A stretch of 64,000 nt of DNA, from assembly GCF_014650995.1 (NCBI RefSeq), contig NZ_BMWA01000007.1, forward strand, positions 157,899 through 221,898, in the 5' to 3' direction. A program made the position numbers and the translations under genes. Positions 60,238 through 64,000 of the stretch are shown here, in pieces. How positions within the stretch are numbered: position 1 is the first letter of the stretch; every line of letters begins with the position of its first letter. The DNA comes from Streptomyces viridiviolaceus. Its GTDB lineage: Bacteria; Actinomycetota; Actinomycetes; Streptomycetales; Streptomycetaceae. Under the pieces are notes generated by a model that saw only the letters and a list, made by a program, of their open reading frames with translations, did not search any database and was not told the DNA's origin.

Positions 60238-61533
60238 ATGACGTCCACAGAGGTTGTCTACTCGGAGTTCGGCTGGGCCGATCCCCCCGATGACGTGACA
60301 GCGGCGCTCGAAGGCGAGGTCACCTGTGACATCGCGGTCGTCGGCGGCGGGTATGCGGGAATGGCTGCCGCGCTGCGCCTTGCGGAGCGGGGCGCGGACG
60401 TCGTGCTGCTGGAGGCGGGGTTCTGCGGGTGCGGGGCGAGCTCGCGCAACGCCGGCCAGCTGGGCAGTGTGCCGGGCGGTGACCCACAGCTCCTGAGCGC
60501 CCTGCATCCCCGCCGCTTCCAGGGCCTCGTCCGCCTCGCCGAGGAAGCCGTCGATTTCACCGAGAAGCTGATCGACCGGCACGGCATCGACTGTGAGTAC
60601 GAGCAGACGGGCAACGTCGCGGCGGCGGTCTCCCCGGGACAGCTCCGGATCGCGAAGAAGAAGGCGGAGATCTTTCAGAAGGCGGGGGTGAACGTCGAGT
60701 TCGGTGATGGCCGGGACCTCGGCCTGCCGGACGCGTTCCTCGGCGGAATGCTGGAGCCCGTCGGGGGTGTCATGGACCCCGGGAAGTTCGCCCTCGGTCT
60801 CCGCAAGGCCCTCCTCGCGTCGGATGTGAAGGTGTACGAGCAGACCCCCGCCAAGGCGGTGGAGCCCACCAGCGTGGGGGTGATCGTCGCCGCGCCGCGA
60901 GGCCACGTCCGGGCTGAGAAGGTCGTGCTCGCCACCAACGCCTACTCCCGCGAGCTCTCCATCGCGCCGAAGCGGCTCGCGGCTCCCATCTGGGTCAGCA
61001 TGATCGAGACCGAACCGGTCGACCGGTTGGAGGCGACCGGCTGGACGAGCCGCTCCGGTCTCGCCACGCAGCACAGCATCATGGAGAGCTACCGCCCGAC
61101 CCGGCGCAACACGATCGTCACCGGCGTTCGCCAACTGCAGGTGGCGCGGGGCACCGTGGGGGCGCGCAAGCCGGATCCCGCGGTCGTGTCGGACATCACC
61201 GACGGCTTCCGCAGCAGGTTCCCCGCCCTGCGCGACATCGCGATCCAGCGGGCGTGGGGCGGGTGGATCGCGATGACGCCGTCGTGGCTTCCGGTCGCCG
61301 GAGACGTCGCGAGGAACGTCTCGTACCTGATCGCCTGCAACGGTCACGGCCTCGCCCAGGCGCCGTACCTCGGCACCCTCCTCGCCGACCGACTGGTCGA
61401 CGGCAAGGGCCACGACGACCTCGACACCGTCTGGCGGCAGCGGCCACGGTTCGCACCCGCCCTCGTCTTCAACGCACCGGTGATGCGCACGATGTGGGCA
61501 TGCGACCGAAGGGCGGACCGAAAGATCAGCTAG
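60238..61533 (+). CDS. FAD-dependent amine/amino-acid oxidoreductase (DAO family, PuuB-like)
   Basis: 431 residues. FAD motif IAVVGGGYAGMAAALRLAER (about 33-52), GCGASSRNAGQLGSVPGG, KVVLATNAYSRELS and C-terminal GGWIAMTPSWLPVAGDVARN with CNGHGLAQAPYLGTLLADRL. Resembles gamma-glutamylputrescine oxidases and related amine oxidases. ATG 60238 is preceded by ACGGAGGCAGGAG. The gene has intact neighbours on neither side: RidA, PhyH, FadD and EtfA around it are all remnants. A degraded copy of its C-terminus lies at 46.3-46.6 kb. Confidence 0.87.
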   Translation: MTSTEVVYSEFGWADPPDDVTAALEGEVTCDIAVVGGGYAGMAAALRLAERGADVVLLEAGFCGCGASSRNAGQLGSVPGGDPQLLSALHPRRFQGLVRLAEEAVDFTEKLIDRHGIDCEYEQTGNVAAAVSPGQLRIAKKKAEIFQKAGVNVEFGDGRDLGLPDAFLGGMLEPVGGVMDPGKFALGLRKALLASDVKVYEQTPAKAVEPTSVGVIVAAPRGHVRAEKVVLATNAYSRELSIAPKRLAAPIWVSMIETEPVDRLEATGWTSRSGLATQHSIMESYRPTRRNTIVTGVRQLQVARGTVGARKPDPAVVSDITDGFRSRFPALRDIAIQRAWGGWIAMTPSWLPVAGDVARNVSYLIACNGHGLAQAPYLGTLLADRLVDGKGHDDLDTVWRQRPRFAPALVFNAPVMRTMWACDRRADRKIS

Positions 61534-61571
61534 CAGCAAGGCAGCGCTCACTCACCTGCAAGTGCCTTCTC

Positions 61572-61676
61572 ATGAGCTTCAACCTCGCCACCATGCTGCA
61601 GGAATCGCGTCGTGCGAACCCCGACAAGCCGCTGTGCTACTTCGCGAACACAGGTCACCGCACGCACGCCGCGTGA
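61572..61676 (+). pseudogene. acyl-CoA synthetase (FadD-like) N-terminal shard
   Basis: MSFNLATMLQESRRANPDKP LCYF is the usual opening of long-chain acyl-CoA ligases. It goes off after about 25 residues and stops at 61674-61676. It is read from ATG 61572 without a good ribosome site. It is a different piece from the FadD tail at 23.7 kb. Confidence 0.6.
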
Positions 61677-61769
61677 GTCGCAACAAGGACGCCGAGTCCC
61701 CGGTCTTCGACCTGGTCGACCACGGCGTGGTCGGCGACCTCGCCGCCGTCGATGCCTTGGCGATCGCGC
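61673..61769 (+). pseudogene. electron-transfer flavoprotein alpha subunit, C-terminal shard
   Basis: RNKDAESPVFDLVDHGVVGD followed by LAAVDALA is the closing block of EtfA (NxDxxAPIFxxADxGVVGD). It overlaps the stop of the FadD shard by a GTGA. No FAD-binding body. EtfA would have served acyl-CoA dehydrogenases. Confidence 0.68.
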
Positions 61770-61835
61770 CTGGCAGAGGGTGCCCGGCCCCCGTGGCAGA
61801 TGGAGGCCCTGACCCGGTCGGGCGGGAGACGGGCA

Positions 61836-62522
61836 CTAGGCCGCGGCCATCTTCGCCCGATCGGCGTCGACCTGTGCGTTGTGGTTGTGCAGTGCCCGGT
61901 AGGCGAAGAAGTAAGCGGTCATCTGGAGAGCCCAGATGGTGATCGCGATGGTGTAGAAGATCGTATGGTTCTCGTCGTCCCCCGGGATATGTATGAAGTC
62001 ATACGTGCCGGCGACCGCGGCCGCGCCGACCGTCGCGATGACGACCCATGCCGCGTGCCGGCGTTCGTCGACGGCCCAGAGGCGGAAGGCGACATAAAAC
62101 ATGAACAGCGAGGCCAGGGCATTCACCACGATGTAGAAAATTGCCCAGGGTGTGGTGATCGGTTGGCCGAACACCGCCAGGTACAGGCCGGTCGCGATCG
62201 CGAGTCCGAACGCTCCGATATCGACTGTCAGTGACGGCTTGTACCGGTGCGTGACCTTCAGCATGCCCAGCACCAGGACCAAGGTGATGCCGAACGATCT
62301 GGAGAACGCGTCGAAGAAGAGCATCAGGTGATAAGACGGGCTGTCGTGGTCGCCGCCGATCAATCCGAGCAGCACGACATTGGTGCCGGAGAGCGCGATG
62401 ACGATCCACTCGATGCCGAGGAGGTAGTTCGAGTACTGTCGGATGAACCTCGCGCCGTAGGCATAGCCTGCGTAGATCATCCAGACATCGGCAATCAAGA
62501 GCAGTACTACTTTGAACTCCAT
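61836..62522 (-). CDS. multi-pass membrane protein of unknown function
   Basis: 228 residues with seven hydrophobic helices (for example VVLLLIADVWMIYAGYAYGA, YLLGIEWIVIALSGTNVVLL, FGITLVLVLGMLKVTHR, IFYIVVNALASLFMFYVAFR, FYTIAITIWALQMTAYFFAY) and acidic loops; histidines and HIPGDDENH lie outside helices. No known family recognised. GC is lower than in its neighbours. It sits 56 bases downstream of the saccharopine-dehydrogenase-like gene on the same strand, so it is probably co-transcribed with it. Confidence 0.75.
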   Translation of the reverse strand: MEFKVVLLLIADVWMIYAGYAYGARFIRQYSNYLLGIEWIVIALSGTNVVLLGLIGGDHDSPSYHLMLFFDAFSRSFGITLVLVLGMLKVTHRYKPSLTVDIGAFGLAIATGLYLAVFGQPITTPWAIFYIVVNALASLFMFYVAFRLWAVDERRHAAWVVIATVGAAAVAGTYDFIHIPGDDENHTIFYTIAITIWALQMTAYFFAYRALHNHNAQVDADRAKMAAA

Positions 62523-62578
62523 GGTTACCTTCTGTGACTACTGGGGGGAACTTCGCGGAACGCGAGAAGGAGACGTCT

Positions 62579-63895
62579 CTAGGGCCGAGCGGCGCTCGGC
62601 TTCCCGGAGGTCAACACCGTGCTCGGGCGGACCACCGCCTCGATGACATCGGTGAGCGGTGAGTTGCCGGTGCGTGCCAGCGCCTCGTAGAACTCCTCCG
62701 GATCGGCCCAGTCCTCCGGCGCGAGAACGCCTGCCGTGCGGCCCAGGTCCGTGACGGCCAGCACCATGAATGCGGCGGTCGCTGATCCGGTTCCTGCCGC
62801 CATGTCCGACCACGCGGTGCCGGGCCCGCTGACCGGAATTCGGCGGATCGACACCACCTTCACGCCATCGCGTTCGCCGGTCACCCGCACGTAGTTGATG
62901 CCGCGGAAGTCGGGGTGCTTTTTCCTGGCGGCGGACCAGAGGTACTTCAGTACCTCACTCGCTTTGACCTCGCGACGGCGAATCGTGCCCCACACGCCCT
63001 TCAGGGCGTAGGGCCAGACCTTGAGCGAACCGGTCTTGTCGCAGATGACGTCGTTGACGAAGTCGATGGCGTCGTCCATGGGCAGCTTGCCGCTCTCCAC
63101 CGCTACGGCGATGCCCCTCATGATGCCGTTGATCGGTGCCGGATCGAGCGCGCCGAGAACACGAATCCGGTCGGCGTCCGGCCACCGCCGCGGCATCGTC
63201 ACCGATTCCGGGTGGGCGCACTCGTAGAGCCGGTAGTGGCCGAAGGAGTTGCCCAGATCGAAGACATCCGATTCCAGGAAGGTCTGATGGACGACCGAGC
63301 GGCTGTTCTCCCAGGTGTGACATGGTCCGGCGAAACCGCGGATCGCGTGATCGAGCACCGCGCGCCCGAACGGGACCGGGCCCTCGTCGCCGGTCGCCCA
63401 GCACACTTCGATGCGTTCGACGGTGTCCATGTCGCGGGCGGCGTCGGCCGCCATCACATTGGTCAGCCCGGGTGATGCGCCGCAGCAGACGAAGATCGGT
63501 ACGCCGGCTGCCTTCGCCTGCGCGTCGAGTTCCAATGCCGCGCGGGTGCTCGCTTCGTCGTCGTCGAGGTCCAGGTAGGGCACCTTCTTCTCGATACACG
63601 CCTCCATCACCGGCTCTGCGGTGCGGATGTACGGCCCCGCTGCGAGCACCACGAGCGCGGCACCGTCGATCGCGGCACGCAGCGCGGCTCCGTCGAAGAG
63701 GTCGAACGATCCAGCGGTCGCCATCCCCGGGGGCAGCTTTCGCACCAGGTCGTCGAGCTTTTCGGGCCGGATGTCGTACAGCTCCAGCTTCCAGTTCCCG
63801 TTCGGGACCGCACCGGCGAAGCGTTCGATCGCGACCCGGCACATTTCACCGGCGGCACCGATGAAAACGATTCTCTTCTCTGTCCTCATGGTCAT
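62579..63895 (-). CDS. saccharopine-dehydrogenase-like NAD(P)-binding protein, copy 2
   Basis: About 438 residues. RIVFIGAAGEMCRVAIERFA, GAALVVLAAGPYIRTAEPVM, VCCGASPGLTNVMAADAA, HPESVTMPRRWPDADRIRVL and MAAGTGSATAAFMVLAVTD line up with copy 1 (40542-41792). The start may be ATG 63895, six bases after a -10-like TAGCTT (63902-63907, minus strand), or the GTG 63901 or ATG 63889. No Shine-Dalgarno sequence, which agrees with a leaderless mRNA. Function unknown; two copies 21 kb apart in similar oxidative-lipid surroundings suggest related substrates. Confidence 0.82.
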   Translation of the reverse strand: MTMRTEKRIVFIGAAGEMCRVAIERFAGAVPNGNWKLELYDIRPEKLDDLVRKLPPGMATAGSFDLFDGAALRAAIDGAALVVLAAGPYIRTAEPVMEACIEKKVPYLDLDDDEASTRAALELDAQAKAAGVPIFVCCGASPGLTNVMAADAARDMDTVERIEVCWATGDEGPVPFGRAVLDHAIRGFAGPCHTWENSRSVVHQTFLESDVFDLGNSFGHYRLYECAHPESVTMPRRWPDADRIRVLGALDPAPINGIMRGIAVAVESGKLPMDDAIDFVNDVICDKTGSLKVWPYALKGVWGTIRRREVKASEVLKYLWSAARKKHPDFRGINYVRVTGERDGVKVVSIRRIPVSGPGTAWSDMAAGTGSATAAFMVLAVTDLGRTAGVLAPEDWADPEEFYEALARTGNSPLTDVIEAVVRPSTVLTSGKPSAARP

Positions 63896-63901
63896 GGCCA
63901 C

Positions 63902-63935
63902 AAGCTAGAGCGCTCAATGACACAGAGTCAATGAC
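63902..63935 (-). promoter_or_regulatory. leaderless promoter with direct repeat TCAATGAC
   Basis: Minus strand TTGACT (63926-63931), 18 bases, TAGCTT (63902-63907). TCAATGAC is repeated directly at 63914-63921 and 63928-63935, period 14, and TGTCAATG ends the window. Possible regulator binding. Confidence 0.5.
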
Positions 63936-64000
63936 GCGATGTAACTATCGTCTCCGGCTCTGTCCACCCTTGGTCAGTGTTCAGTTACGTGCTGTCAATG

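Overview
This window is actinobacterial, almost certainly Streptomyces. GC is very high with strong G/C at third codon positions. GTG starts, short ATGA/GTGA overlaps, long GC hairpins without U-tracts, ALF-repeat, DUF3093 and DUF5302 proteins, and RsbU-type phosphatases are all typical of that genus. No rRNA, tRNA, CRISPR array or intact insertion sequence was seen.

Layout. (1) 1-14.1 kb is ordinary chromosome: the start of monomeric isocitrate dehydrogenase, an MscS channel, an amino-acid permease, a glycerol kinase / glycerol-3-phosphate dehydrogenase operon carrying a 14-residue tandem-repeat ORF between the kinase and the dehydrogenase, a flippase-like membrane protein, an ABC exporter behind a textbook SoxR box, DUF3093, and a PAS-SpoIIE phosphatase. 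(2) 14.5-15.9 kb is a graveyard of catabolic gene pieces (CaiB, acyl-CoA dehydrogenase, TetR, aldehyde dehydrogenase). (3) 16.0-23.2 kb encodes secreted proteins: a giant Tat-exported ALF/coiled-coil protein, a secreted nuclease-toxin-like protein and a DUF1963-like neighbour. (4) 23.7-29.2 kb holds a FadD tail, the first of two near-twin RsbRD-SpoIIE-HATPase proteins, a DEAD-box helicase, DUF5302 and more shards. (5) 29.2-52.1 kb is a catabolic island. (6) 53.5-58.9 kb is an alcohol dehydrogenase divergent from a self-sufficient CYP102-type P450, with a convergent TetR repressor. (7) 59-64 kb contains further decayed genes (SDR, phytanoyl-CoA dioxygenase, RidA, FadD, EtfA) around an intact FAD amine oxidoreductase, a membrane protein and a second saccharopine-dehydrogenase-like protein.

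The most interesting system is the catabolic island. Five copies of one imperfect palindrome (core CGATCYCGAATCGNGTTCGA, followed by GTTTA in four of them) occur only in promoters: upstream of the large leftward operon, at the start of a TetR gene, and before a saccharopine-dehydrogenase-like gene, a nitronate-monooxygenase/enoyl-CoA-hydratase pair and an FAD amine oxidase. In three of them the outer end of the site is itself a -10-like TAAACT behind a TTGACA/G. This defines a local TetR regulon. Its enzymes (Baeyer-Villiger monooxygenase, alpha/beta hydrolase, GMC alcohol oxidase, aldehyde dehydrogenase, CoA ligase, the APH-kinase plus acyl-CoA-dehydrogenase pair, enoyl-CoA hydratase) would form a plausible route from a ketone through ester or lactone and (hydroxy)acid to beta-oxidation; the substrate is not known. 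A second circuit of the P450-BM3/BM3R1 kind lies to its right with its own operator family.

The island is visibly in flux. At least a dozen truncated, internally deleted or frameshifted relatives of its enzymes lie around it, and the two SpoIIE twins are direct repeats about 16 kb apart. Some single-base frameshifts (DUF3093, diacylglycerol kinase) could be sequencing errors and should be verified on raw reads.
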